A stretch of 9,416 bases of DNA. Origin: an uncultured Collinsella sp. GTDB lineage: Bacteria; Actinomycetota; Coriobacteriia; Coriobacteriales; Coriobacteriaceae. The position numbers and the translations under genes are program-made. The notes beneath the pieces are model-generated. The model was not told where the DNA came from. It saw only the letters and a list, made by a program, of their open reading frames with translations, and ran no database searches. Each line of letters opens with the position of its first letter. Position 1 is the first letter of the stretch. Below are positions 1-6,624 of the stretch, in pieces. The stretch lies in assembly GCA_900541285.1 (NCBI GenBank), contig UQJA01000081.1, positions 1 through 9,416 on the forward strand. The letters run 5' to 3'.

Positions 1-44
1 ACATAGGCGCCCAGCAGCCGCTTGCTGTATTCAGAAAGCGCCAT
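1..44 (-). CDS. 5' end of an unidentified gene downstream of lepA (partial)
   Basis: An ATG at 44-42 lies 4 bases after the lepA stop codon and opens a frame that stays open to the window edge, giving the 14 residues MALSEYSKRLLGAY. An AAGGTGG ribosome-binding-like motif inside the end of lepA sits about 12 bases before the ATG, slightly far but usable. The tight spacing suggests co-transcription and translational coupling with lepA. In many bacteria hemW (a radical SAM haem chaperone) follows lepA, but the visible residues hold no radical SAM cysteine motif or other diagnostic feature, so I do not assign a function. That this is a real gene start is moderately likely from position and frame. 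Confidence 0.55.
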   Translation of the reverse strand, partial: MALSEYSKRLLGAY

Positions 45-48
45 GGAT

Positions 49-1860
49 CTACTCGTCCACCTTGAGAATCGCCATAAAGGCCTCCTGCGGGACCTCGACC
101 GAGCCGATGGCTTTCATGCGCTTCTTGCCCTCTTTCTGCTTCTCGAGCAGTTTGCGCTTACGCGAAATATCGCCGCCGTAGCACTTGGCAAGCACGTCCT
201 TGCGACGCGCCTTGACGGTGGAGCGGGCAATGATCTTGTTGCCGATAGCACCCTGGATGGGCACCTCGAACAGCTGACGCGGGATGATCTCCTTAAGCTT
301 GTCGCATAGGCCACGGGCCAGACCATAGGCCTTGTCCTTGTGGACGATAAACGACAGCGCGTCCACCTCGTCGCCCGAAAGCAAGATGTCGAGCTTCACA
401 AGCTCGGATGGACGATACTCATTGAACTCGTAGTCGAGCGAGGCATAGCCCTTGGTGCGACTCTTGAGCTGGTCAAAGAAGTCCAAGATGAGCTCGGCAA
501 GCGGCATATCGAAGCGCATCTCGACCGATTTGCTCGTCAGGTGGATCATGTCGGTCGTGACGCCGCGGTGGTCGATGGCGAGCTGCATGACGGCACCCGT
601 ATACTCGGGCGGACAGATAATCTTGGCCTTGAGGTAGGGCTCCTCGATGCGCTCGATGCGCGTAGCCTCGGGCAGATCCTGCGGGCTGCGAACATCAATC
701 ATCTCGCCGTCGGTCTTGTAGACGTGATAGTCCACCGAAGGGCTCGTGGCAATCAGGTCCAGGTTGAACTCGCGCTCCAGGCGCTCCTTGACGACCTCCA
801 TATGCAGCAGGCCCAAGAAGCCAACGCGGAAACCAAAGCCGAGCGCCACCGAAGTCTCGGGCTCCCACACCAACGACGGGTCGTTGACATGCAGCTTATC
901 GAGCGCGTCACGCAGGTTCTCGTAGTCCTTGTTATCGATCGGGAACAGGCCCGTATAGACCATGGGCTTAGCCTCGCGGTAACCGGGAAGCGGCTCGGGG
1001 CAGGGGTTCGACGCCCAGGTAAGGGTGTCGCCCACGCGAACGGCCTCGGGGTCCTTCAGGCCCGTGACCACGTATCCGACCTCGCCGACCGTCAGCGCGT
1101 CGACCGGCGTCTCGGCGGGACGCTTGACGCCCACGCCATCGACCAAAAAGTCGCCCTTTGCCTGCATCATGCGCAAGGTATCGCCCTTTTTGATGGAGCC
1201 GTCAAAGATGCGCACCGTGGCGACGACGCCACGATACTCGTCGAAGTATGAATCCAGAATGAGTGCCTTGAGCGGCGCATTCGCATCGCCCTTGGGCGGA
1301 GAGATCAGAAAGACAATGGACTCCAGCAGATCGTGGATGCCCTCGCCGGTCTTGCCCGAGACACACACGGCATCATCGGCAGGGATCGCCAGGTCATCCT
1401 CGATCTCGGTCTTAACCTCGTCGGGATGAGCCGAGGGCAGGTCGATCTTGTTGATGGCCGGCACAATGTCCAGATTGGCGTTCATGGCAAGCGTCGCGTT
1501 GGAGACGGTCTGTGCCTCGACGCCCTGTGTGGCGTCGACAACGAGCACCGCGCCCTCACAGGCTGCCAGCGAGCGCGAGACCTCATAGGTAAAGTCCACG
1601 TGGCCCGGCGTATCGATCAGATTGAACTGATACGTCTCGCCATCGTCGGCGTCATAGGACACGCGAACGGCATTGGACTTGATCGTGATGCCGCGCTCGC
1701 GCTCGATATCCATGGTGTCGAGCAGCTGCGACTCCATGTCGCGCTCGTCGACGGTATGGGTGAGCTCGAGAATGCGGTCACTGATCGTGGACTTGCCATG
1801 GTCGATGTGCGCAACAATCGAGAAGTTGCGGATGTGGGAAATGTCAATTGAAGTATTCAT
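49..1860 (-). CDS. lepA: Elongation factor 4 (LepA), ribosome-associated translational GTPase
   Basis: The product is a 603-residue translational GTPase, the usual length for LepA/EF4. The family acts on the ribosome in the cytoplasm; it was described as catalysing back-translocation and is also linked to initiation and ribosome assembly. All GTPase motifs are visible: G1 AHIDHGKST (residues 17-25), the RERGITIKS switch (54-62), DTPGH (83-87) and NKID (137-140). The C-terminal domain specific to LepA is intact, ending in the conserved basic stretch around SRKRKLLEKQKEGKKR and then the terminal EVPQEAFMAIL. I chose the ATG at 1860 because MNTSIDISHIRNFSIV aligns with the family N-terminus; an upstream ATG at 1920 lies in a terminator stem. 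There is no Shine-Dalgarno before 1860, but a TAAGAT -10-like box lies 7 bases upstream, suggesting a leaderless transcript. The stop is TAG, with another gene starting 4 bases later. Confidence 0.97.
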   Translation of the reverse strand: MNTSIDISHIRNFSIVAHIDHGKSTISDRILELTHTVDERDMESQLLDTMDIERERGITIKSNAVRVSYDADDGETYQFNLIDTPGHVDFTYEVSRSLAACEGAVLVVDATQGVEAQTVSNATLAMNANLDIVPAINKIDLPSAHPDEVKTEIEDDLAIPADDAVCVSGKTGEGIHDLLESIVFLISPPKGDANAPLKALILDSYFDEYRGVVATVRIFDGSIKKGDTLRMMQAKGDFLVDGVGVKRPAETPVDALTVGEVGYVVTGLKDPEAVRVGDTLTWASNPCPEPLPGYREAKPMVYTGLFPIDNKDYENLRDALDKLHVNDPSLVWEPETSVALGFGFRVGFLGLLHMEVVKERLEREFNLDLIATSPSVDYHVYKTDGEMIDVRSPQDLPEATRIERIEEPYLKAKIICPPEYTGAVMQLAIDHRGVTTDMIHLTSKSVEMRFDMPLAELILDFFDQLKSRTKGYASLDYEFNEYRPSELVKLDILLSGDEVDALSFIVHKDKAYGLARGLCDKLKEIIPRQLFEVPIQGAIGNKIIARSTVKARRKDVLAKCYGGDISRKRKLLEKQKEGKKRMKAIGSVEVPQEAFMAILKVDE

Positions 1861-1867
1861 GCGGACT

Positions 1868-1873
1868 ATCTTA
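1868..1873 (-). promoter_or_regulatory. Candidate -10 box of a leaderless lepA promoter
   Basis: On the minus strand TAAGAT is followed by exactly 7 bases and then the lepA ATG. Transcription would begin at or next to the start codon. TANNNT boxes about 7 bases before the start codon are the known hallmark of leaderless genes in actinobacteria. Two facts support this reading: lepA lacks a visible Shine-Dalgarno, and the rpsT terminator ends only 25 bases upstream of the ATG. No good -35 is present; that region falls in the terminator stem and U-tract. Confidence 0.5.
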
Positions 1874-1885
1874 CCCGAGCGGTAC

Positions 1886-1922
1886 AAAAAATGGAGCCTG
1901 TTCCATAAAACAGGCTCCATTT
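1886..1922 (-). terminator. Rho-independent terminator of rpsT
   Basis: A perfect 14-bp inverted repeat (arms 1889-1902 and 1909-1922, core TGGAGCCTGTT) encloses a 6-base loop. On the minus strand it runs into six T residues at 1891-1886, three of which belong to the stem end. It lies 34 bases after the rpsT stop and fits a strong intrinsic terminator. It should insulate lepA from rpsT transcription. The A-rich side also gives a plus-strand U-tract of only two bases beyond the stem, so it is mainly a minus-strand terminator. Confidence 0.9.
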
Positions 1923-1956
1923 ATGCGCGTAATCTGTGTGGTGTGAAATTTACAAC

Positions 1957-2223
1957 TTAAGCGTTGATGCTGTTCACGAGCTTGGCAAGACCGGACTTGC
2001 GGTTGGAAGCCTGGTTCTTGTGGATAACATGCTTGGCGGCAGCCATGTCGAGACGCTTGGTGACGGTCTTGAGGGCAGCCTGGGCCTTCTCGGCGTCGCC
2101 CTCGGCGACGGCGGACTGGACGTGCTTGGTCAGCGTCTTGAGCTCGGACTTGACAGCCTTGTTACGCATGCGAGCTGCCTCATTGGTGCGGATACGCTTC
2201 TTCTGAGACTTGATGTTTGCCAC
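1957..2223 (-). CDS. rpsT: Small ribosomal subunit protein bS20
   Basis: This encodes an 88-residue S20, the usual size, a helical 16S rRNA-binding protein of the 30S subunit. The N-terminus ANIKSQKKRIRTNEAARMRN and the C-terminal region HKNQASNRKSGLAKLVN are typical. The start is GTG at 2223-2221: it puts the conserved ANIKSQKKR directly after the initiator, and AAAGGA lies 8-9 bases upstream. The longer frame starting at 2292 adds 23 residues unlike S20 and is rejected. In E. coli rpsT also uses a non-ATG codon (UUG), which is needed for its autogenous translational control, so the GTG may be functional. It appears to be a single-gene transcript with its own promoter at about 2299-2307, a structured leader, and a terminator at 1886-1922. 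The stop is TAA. Confidence 0.96.
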   Translation of the reverse strand: MANIKSQKKRIRTNEAARMRNKAVKSELKTLTKHVQSAVAEGDAEKAQAALKTVTKRLDMAAAKHVIHKNQASNRKSGLAKLVNSINA

Positions 2224-2228
2224 TTCTG

Positions 2229-2248
2229 GAGTTCCTTTCGAGTTCCTT
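2229..2248 (-). repeat. Duplicated AAGGAACTC ribosome-binding motif before rpsT
   Basis: On the minus strand AAGGAACTC occurs twice (2248-2240 and 2237-2229) with an 11-base period. The copy nearer the GTG places its AAGGA at normal Shine-Dalgarno distance. The outer copy is too far to serve initiation directly. It may be chance, a short duplication, or a standby or decoy ribosome or S20 site. Confidence 0.6.
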
Positions 2249-2250
2249 GC

Positions 2251-2288
2251 AAAAAATTTATGACACCTCTGAGACACGGTGAGGTCAT
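2251..2288 (-). promoter_or_regulatory. Hairpin plus U-run in the rpsT 5' leader
   Basis: On the minus strand ATGACCTC (2288-2281) can pair with GAGGTGTCAT (2269-2260) as 8 base pairs with a 2-base bulge around an 11-base loop. After AAA comes a run of six T (2256-2251). If transcription starts near 2292, as the -10 box predicts, the hairpin forms almost at the 5' end of the mRNA. It could be a weak attenuator, an mRNA-stability hairpin or part of an S20 autoregulation site. The stem is short and imperfect, so terminator activity is uncertain. Confidence 0.4.
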
Positions 2289-2298
2289 GCAAGCGCCT

Positions 2299-2307
2299 AC
2301 TATAGCA
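2299..2307 (-). promoter_or_regulatory. Candidate extended -10 promoter of rpsT
   Basis: The minus strand reads TGCTATAGT, an extended -10 element (TGN before a hexamer matching TATAAT at 5 of 6 positions). The predicted start near 2292 gives a leader of about 69 bases before the GTG. No -35 hexamer lies at 16-18 bp. A perfect TTGACA exists at 2342-2337 but is 32 bp away, too far to pair with this box. Confidence 0.55.
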
Positions 2308-2356
2308 CGCTCCCCCTCAAAGGGATAGAACGAATTTGTCAAATAGGCAGGTATCA

Positions 2357-3319
2357 TCACGATTTTCTCAAGATGTTCGTAATCCAGAGCAAAAGCGCGG
2401 CCTCAGAATCGGCCGAACCCTTGAGCGCGAGCTCTACATCGACCGCCCCCTCGAGCGCCGCGACGAGCTCTGCCATCGAAAAGCGACGTGCCCAGGTCAA
2501 GTGATTCTTGACCTGCCAGGACTGGAGCTTGAGCGTTGCGGCCAGCTCACGACCCTGTCCGCGCGCATCGAGCGCCTTGGCGACGATTAGCTCGCGGATG
2601 CGGCCGCACAGCAATGTGTAAGTCCACACGTAGCTCTTGGCGGGCAGTAGATTGAAGAGCTCGAGCGAGCGTCGCATGTCACGGGCCGAGACCGCATTGA
2701 GAAAATCCCAGGGTTGAACCTCGGCCGTACGTACAATCCAGCGCTCAACGTCGGCAAGCTCAATCTGGGGCGCCTCGACCATCTGGGCAAGCTTAGCCAA
2801 GTCGTTATCGAGCATGCGAGTGTTTTCACCCGACCGCGAGACGAGTTCCTCGGCGGCCGCCGTCGAAATCGACTTGCCGTGCTGCGTCGCCATCTGTTGC
2901 ACGCGGCGCGGTAGTTCCCAGCGCTTGGTGCCGGAGCAATCGATCACGGCCTTCTTGTCGATCTTGGCGATCGCCTTATACAGGCGCGTGTTCTTGGCAA
3001 GCGAGTCGGCGATGATGAGGCAGACCGTTGTGGGGCTGGGACTCGCCAGATACTCAACGAGCGGCTCCGAGACCGCCTTGGCGAGCTTTGAGCAGCCGTA
3101 AAGGATTACCAGGCGAAACTCGCTGCCCATCGGAAAGGTGTTAAGCGATCCGATAATGGACTCGATATCGGGGTCCTTGGTCATGTCGCGCTCGTCGAGG
3201 TTGAACTCGACCATACCCGACTTTTCCAGACGCGCTTTCATACGCGAGACGGCGTGATCGCGCTTGACTCCGTCGGTACCGACAATCAGATATGCCGGCA
3301 GCAGACCGGTTTCGGACAT
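2357..3319 (-). CDS. holA: DNA polymerase III subunit delta (HolA)
   Basis: This 320-residue protein has the length and pattern of the clamp-loader delta subunit, which opens the beta sliding clamp for loading at primed DNA. The N-terminal AAA+-like fold begins PAYLIVGTDGVKRDHAV, matching the family start (YLLxGxDxxxxxxA). The segment VILYGCSKLAKAVSEPLVEYL and the LIIADSLAKNTRLYKAIAK region follow the family layout. As expected for delta there is no functional Walker A. The C-terminal helical part contains AEVQPWDFLNAVSARD and ends SEAALLLWITNILRKS. I chose the ATG at 3319 because GGAGGGG sits 6 bases upstream; an earlier in-frame start at 3382 lacks a ribosome site. It lies downstream of comEC, an order shared with other actinobacteria, but has its own candidate promoter at 3360-3389. 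Confidence 0.93.
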   Translation of the reverse strand: MSETGLLPAYLIVGTDGVKRDHAVSRMKARLEKSGMVEFNLDERDMTKDPDIESIIGSLNTFPMGSEFRLVILYGCSKLAKAVSEPLVEYLASPSPTTVCLIIADSLAKNTRLYKAIAKIDKKAVIDCSGTKRWELPRRVQQMATQHGKSISTAAAEELVSRSGENTRMLDNDLAKLAQMVEAPQIELADVERWIVRTAEVQPWDFLNAVSARDMRRSLELFNLLPAKSYVWTYTLLCGRIRELIVAKALDARGQGRELAATLKLQSWQVKNHLTWARRFSMAELVAALEGAVDVELALKGSADSEAALLLWITNILRKS

Positions 3320-3359
3320 TGCGCTCCCCTCCCGCAGGCCTTCGTATTCGTTCCGTGCC

Positions 3360-3389
3360 ATTCTAGCCCAGGGGCCCACCACACGCCAA
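3360..3389 (-). promoter_or_regulatory. Candidate holA promoter
   Basis: The minus strand carries TTGGCG (3389-3384), an 18-bp spacer and TAGAAT (3365-3360), which matches the -10 consensus at 5 of 6 positions. It falls in the 78-base comEC-holA gap. The predicted transcription start is near 3353, leaving a leader of about 34 bases that includes the GGAGGGG ribosome site. It would let holA, an essential replication gene, be expressed independently of comEA-comEC. Confidence 0.5.
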
Positions 3390-3397
3390 CGACGTCG

Positions 3398-5701
3398 TCA
3401 CGATCGCTGGCATCGCATCGCAAAGCCATTCGCAGTCGGCGTGACGGTAATGTCGCCGTGTTCGATGGTGCACGTGAACACGCCGCCCGCTTCCTTAACG
3501 GCATCGATGCAGGCATCGGACGGATGGCCGTATCGATTCCCTTCGCCCGCGCTCGCAAGGGAAAGCTCGGGCTTCAAGACGTCCAGCAACTCACCATCGA
3601 CTGAAACCTTGGAGCCGTGATGCCCAAGTTTAAGCACATCGATATCCCCCACCTCATGCACGAATTCCCGTTCTTGGTCGAGCTCGGCATCGCCGGTGAG
3701 GAGTATGCGCAGGCCCTTGCCTTCCTGAACATATGAGAGCAGCAGGACAAGCGAGTCCTCATTTCCCTCGCCATCAACGGACTCGAATGGCCACATCACG
3801 CGGGCGCAAAATAAGCCGATATCGACCGTATCCCCACGGCGCACCTGCCGATACTCCACGCCTGGTCGGTTCAATACCCCGGCAGGAGCATCCTCCAGCG
3901 CATCCGCCGCCACGGCAATCGTTCCAACCGAAAACTGTTCGAGCACGGCAGGCAGACCACCCCAGTGATCCTCATCCCAATGCGTCACAAAGACGGCATC
4001 GATATGGTGCACGTTATTGCGAACCAACGCCGCCACCACGCGCTCGTCGAGCCCGCAGTCGACGAGTGCTACTGCGCCGCCCTGGCGGATAAGAATCGCA
4101 TCGGCCTGGCCCACATCGAGCACCGTCACCGAAGGCGGAGCGAATCGATCCCAGTAGGCGTACGGAATCGCAGCCAAGAGCACCAGGCATGCAAGCCCCA
4201 CCGCCATAGGACGTGCACGGGGACGCGGCCACCAGACCAGCAGAACCGCCAGCAAACACGGCACTAGGTAAATCCACATGCTATCGGGCGGCACGCTCAC
4301 GGATGCACCCGGCACGGCGGCAAACAGCTGCTCGAAGAACAGCGCGCAACGGGAGGCAATCATGGGCACAACGAGCGCCCAAGTCCGCAACGGTGCCACG
4401 AGCGAAAAGGGAACCAGCACGATCGACACGGCAAGCAGTACGCTCACCACCGGACCGATGACCGCATTTGCCAGCGGAGCAATGAGCGAGAACGTACCGA
4501 AGGCAGGAATGGTAATGGGAAGTGTCGCCAGTTGCGAGCACAGCGTGACGGAAAGCATGCTGGCAACGCCCGATGGCACACCCAGCTCGCCCAAAGCGTA
4601 GGTCGCATAGGGGCAAAAGCACAGAATGGCTAAGACGCTGGCACATGAAAGCTGAAAGCCCATCTCGAACAGCACCGTCGGCCGCAGTAGAACAAAGATG
4701 GACATGGTAACAAAGAGTGCCGAAAGGCCGTGCCGGCGACGCCCCGCGCCGTTTACGACAAGCGTCGCGAATACCATGCAGCACGCGCGCACGGCCGAGG
4801 GAGACGCGCCCGTAAAGGCAGCGTAGCCCACAAGCGTTATCGCCAGTATCGCCCGCTGAAGACCACGTGAGCACCGAGTCTTTTGCAATAAACCCTCGAT
4901 TACAAACCCCACGATAGCCAAATGGCTGCCCGAGACGGCGATAAGATGCGCCGTTCCCGTCACCGAAAACCAGTCGCCCGCCGGCTGGGCGCGCAGCTCG
5001 GCCGAACGACCGCAGACGACACCGGCTATGAGCGCACGCGCCGGGTCGGTCGCAGCCGCGATGGACGCAAGCAGCCCATTTCGCAGCCGAAGCAGCGGCC
5101 CCGGAGAGCCCTCATCGACCGGCACAATCCGAACGGCTTGAACCTTGCGCACCTCGCCTCGGAGCACGCGCGATCGTCCATACGCATCGTTCTCAAAACG
5201 CGAAACGCGACCGATAACACGCACGTGCGCCCCGACCTTGAGCTCACGGTCAAACGATAGGCGAACCGTTGCCAGGTTCTTACCGTCCGCGCGTGCCTCG
5301 CAGGTATAGGAATACACGTCGTCGTTTATGGATGGATCACCCTGCACGACAAACTCGAGGCTGCTTGCCGCTCGACCATCGAGCGCCTTCGAGGCACTCA
5401 GCGTGCCCACAGCCCACCACACCGAGACGACCGCTCCCGCCACGAGACCGACGGACGCGGCATACAGCCACCGCTTCCAAGGGGCAAGCCGCGCACAAGA
5501 TTGAGCCAGCACAACGAATACCGCCGCCGCAACGGGAATGGCCCATAGCGGCCCGACCGCCGGAGCCCGCTCCCTCAGCAGCGCATCAGCGACCATGTTG
5601 AGCACCAAGACGCAGCTCATGCACATGCCGGCACACAGGGCCATCGTCCACGGCATCAGGGGCCGCGGAGGCATCACGTGCTCGCGCTCGGTCGCACTCA
5701 T
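3398..5701 (-). CDS. comEC: ComEC/Rec2 competence DNA-uptake channel with C-terminal metallo-beta-lactamase domain
   Basis: This 767-residue membrane protein has the full ComEC architecture. N-terminal membrane segments (about 18-100) are followed by an extracytoplasmic OB-like region (about 115-195). The polytopic Competence domain (about 205-515) contains the signatures GTAHLIAVSGSHL (249-261) and TGASPSAVRA. The metallo-beta-lactamase-like domain (about 522-767) has THWDEDHWGG (573-582), TGDAE (669-673), HHGS (694-697) and GHPSD (725-729). The THxDxDHxGG form is normal for ComEC. The family forms the inner-membrane pore for transforming single-stranded DNA, and the C-terminal domain has been proposed to degrade the non-transported strand. 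The ATG at 5701 overlaps the comEA stop as ATGA, implying translational coupling; no separate ribosome site is visible. An upstream in-frame TTG at 5713 is less likely. No frameshift or missing motif is seen. Confidence 0.95.
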   Translation of the reverse strand: MSATEREHVMPPRPLMPWTMALCAGMCMSCVLVLNMVADALLRERAPAVGPLWAIPVAAAVFVVLAQSCARLAPWKRWLYAASVGLVAGAVVSVWWAVGTLSASKALDGRAASSLEFVVQGDPSINDDVYSYTCEARADGKNLATVRLSFDRELKVGAHVRVIGRVSRFENDAYGRSRVLRGEVRKVQAVRIVPVDEGSPGPLLRLRNGLLASIAAATDPARALIAGVVCGRSAELRAQPAGDWFSVTGTAHLIAVSGSHLAIVGFVIEGLLQKTRCSRGLQRAILAITLVGYAAFTGASPSAVRACCMVFATLVVNGAGRRRHGLSALFVTMSIFVLLRPTVLFEMGFQLSCASVLAILCFCPYATYALGELGVPSGVASMLSVTLCSQLATLPITIPAFGTFSLIAPLANAVIGPVVSVLLAVSIVLVPFSLVAPLRTWALVVPMIASRCALFFEQLFAAVPGASVSVPPDSMWIYLVPCLLAVLLVWWPRPRARPMAVGLACLVLLAAIPYAYWDRFAPPSVTVLDVGQADAILIRQGGAVALVDCGLDERVVAALVRNNVHHIDAVFVTHWDEDHWGGLPAVLEQFSVGTIAVAADALEDAPAGVLNRPGVEYRQVRRGDTVDIGLFCARVMWPFESVDGEGNEDSLVLLLSYVQEGKGLRILLTGDAELDQEREFVHEVGDIDVLKLGHHGSKVSVDGELLDVLKPELSLASAGEGNRYGHPSDACIDAVKEAGGVFTCTIEHGDITVTPTANGFAMRCQRS

Positions 5702-6411
5702 ACGCAGATGCAATCTTTGATTTTGGCAAGCTTCTTCTCGCCGATTCCCGACACACGCATCAGATCGTCAACCGAAGAAAAAGCACCGTTCTTTGTCCGC
5801 TCATCGATAATCGACTGGGCCATAGAGGGGCCGATGCCCGAAAGCGTCTGCAGCTCTTCTGCGCTTGCCGTATTGATGTTTACTAGGCCTGTTGCGCCAC
5901 CCGCGCCCGATGATGCGGAAACCCCACCATCAACACCGGCTTCCGCAATGGACGCCTGCTGCTCCCCTACCGTTGGAACATGGATTTTTTGTCCATCAGT
6001 GACCTTAGATGCCCGATTGAGCCCCGTAACGTCTGCCTCGGGCGCCAGCCCGCCGGCGGCATCAATCGCCTGAGCCACCCGCGCGCCGTCCTTGAGACGA
6101 TATACGCCGGGCGACACAACGGCGCCATCAACATCGACATAGACCTCTGCCGCAGCAGACGCCTTAGGCGAAGAGCCTTCGGATGTCTTTCCACTCGAAG
6201 CATCGCCGGATCCCGGCTCCACCAACGAGCCCGAACCATCAGTCCGCTCAAAAGACACGCCGCTGGCACCGCCGCCAAGGTTCGCCATCGCCAAGCCGCT
6301 CGCCATCGCAATGACAACCAGTATCGCCATCACCACTGCCTTATGACCGAGCAGCTTGTCCGCCAAGCGGTCCATCCGTTTGACCCGTTCGTGTTGTTCG
6401 CGCTGCGCCAT
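5698..6411 (-). CDS. comEA: ComEA family DNA receptor (SLBB plus helix-hairpin-helix)
   Basis: This 237-residue ComEA-type protein would bind double-stranded DNA outside the membrane and pass it to ComEC. A short basic N-terminus (1-24) precedes one membrane anchor (about 25-43). A Gly/Ser-rich linker (about 45-88) leads to an SLBB domain (90-146, starting VYVDVDGAVVSPGVYRL). A second flexible linker is followed by tandem helix-hairpin-helix motifs: LVNINTASAEELQTLSGIGP (176-195) and the VSGIGEKKLAKIK pair near the C-terminus. The start at 6411 is preceded by GGGAGG at 7 bases; the longer frame from 6501 adds 30 residues of leader sequence without support. The protein ends DCICV, with two closely spaced cysteines on the exterior side. 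It overlaps comEC by four bases. No pilus or dprA genes are in the window, so competence itself is not shown. Confidence 0.94.
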   Translation of the reverse strand: MAQREQHERVKRMDRLADKLLGHKAVVMAILVVIAMASGLAMANLGGGASGVSFERTDGSGSLVEPGSGDASSGKTSEGSSPKASAAAEVYVDVDGAVVSPGVYRLKDGARVAQAIDAAGGLAPEADVTGLNRASKVTDGQKIHVPTVGEQQASIAEAGVDGGVSASSGAGGATGLVNINTASAEELQTLSGIGPSMAQSIIDERTKNGAFSSVDDLMRVSGIGEKKLAKIKDCICV

Positions 6412-6581
6412 AGCAAAACCTCCCAACAACATCGTGTCAGGAAAAGAGCCCTGCAACAGCCACGCTCCAAAACCGGTTTTAGCGGTCAAACCAAAAACCA
6501 ACCAAAACCTTGCACAAATCTGTCCATTTATTCAGGCACACGTCAGCAAATGAGCACTTAGTCGCAAAATGCCCAGATAGC
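6412..6581 (-). other. comEA 5' intergenic region with palindrome and G-run tract
   Basis: This 170-base spacer between the thiI terminator and comEA has no credible gene. It holds a perfect 12-bp palindrome, AAAACCGGTTTT (6469-6480), 58 bases before the comEA start. The minus strand also carries four GG runs in GGTTTTGGTTGGTTTTTGG (6509-6491), a pattern that could form a two-layer quadruplex. The comEA-comEC promoter should lie here, but I find only weak matches such as TTGGTT, 18 bp, TAAAAC, whose -10 overlaps the palindrome. Confidence 0.5.
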
Positions 6582-6614
6582 AAAAGACCGACGATGCAAG
6601 CGCATCGTCGGTCT
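6582..6614 (-). terminator. Rho-independent terminator after thiI
   Basis: A perfect 13-bp inverted repeat (AGACCGACGATGC, arms 6585-6597 and 6602-6614) closes a 4-base loop. On the minus strand it is followed by TTT, making a TCTTTTG end. It lies 10 bases beyond the thiI stop and ends the mihF-gmk-rpoZ-thiI operon. The long perfect stem makes it convincing despite the short U-run. Confidence 0.9.
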
Positions 6615-6624
6615 ATGCACAAAT

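Noticed and set aside
340..1251. 303-codon open frame on the plus strand
   Set aside because: It is fully antisense to the conserved core of lepA, has no ribosome site or domain, and is a composition artefact.
1861..1920. Longer lepA start at 1920
   Set aside because: It adds 20 residues not found in LepA, and its ATG lies in the stem of the rpsT terminator.
2312..2325. Short CCCT/AGGG inverted repeat as a holA terminator
   Set aside because: It has a 4-bp stem, a 3-base loop and no U-run; too weak to call.
2337..2342. Perfect TTGACA on the minus strand as the rpsT -35
   Set aside because: It is 32 bp from TATAGT, and no other -10 lies at 15-19 bp, so it cannot pair with a -10 in the usual way.
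3320..3382. Longer holA start at 3382
   Set aside because: It has no ribosome site and overlaps the candidate promoter; the ATG at 3319 has GGAGGGG and fits the family N-terminus.
3971..3982. ComEC metal motif THWDEDH instead of HxHxDH, as a possible inactivation
   Set aside because: Aspartate at the second position (THxDxDHxGG) is usual in ComEC proteins, so it is not a sign of decay.
6412..6501. Longer comEA start at 6501
   Set aside because: The added 30 residues include the untranslated leader with the palindrome and the ribosome site; GGGAGG supports 6411.
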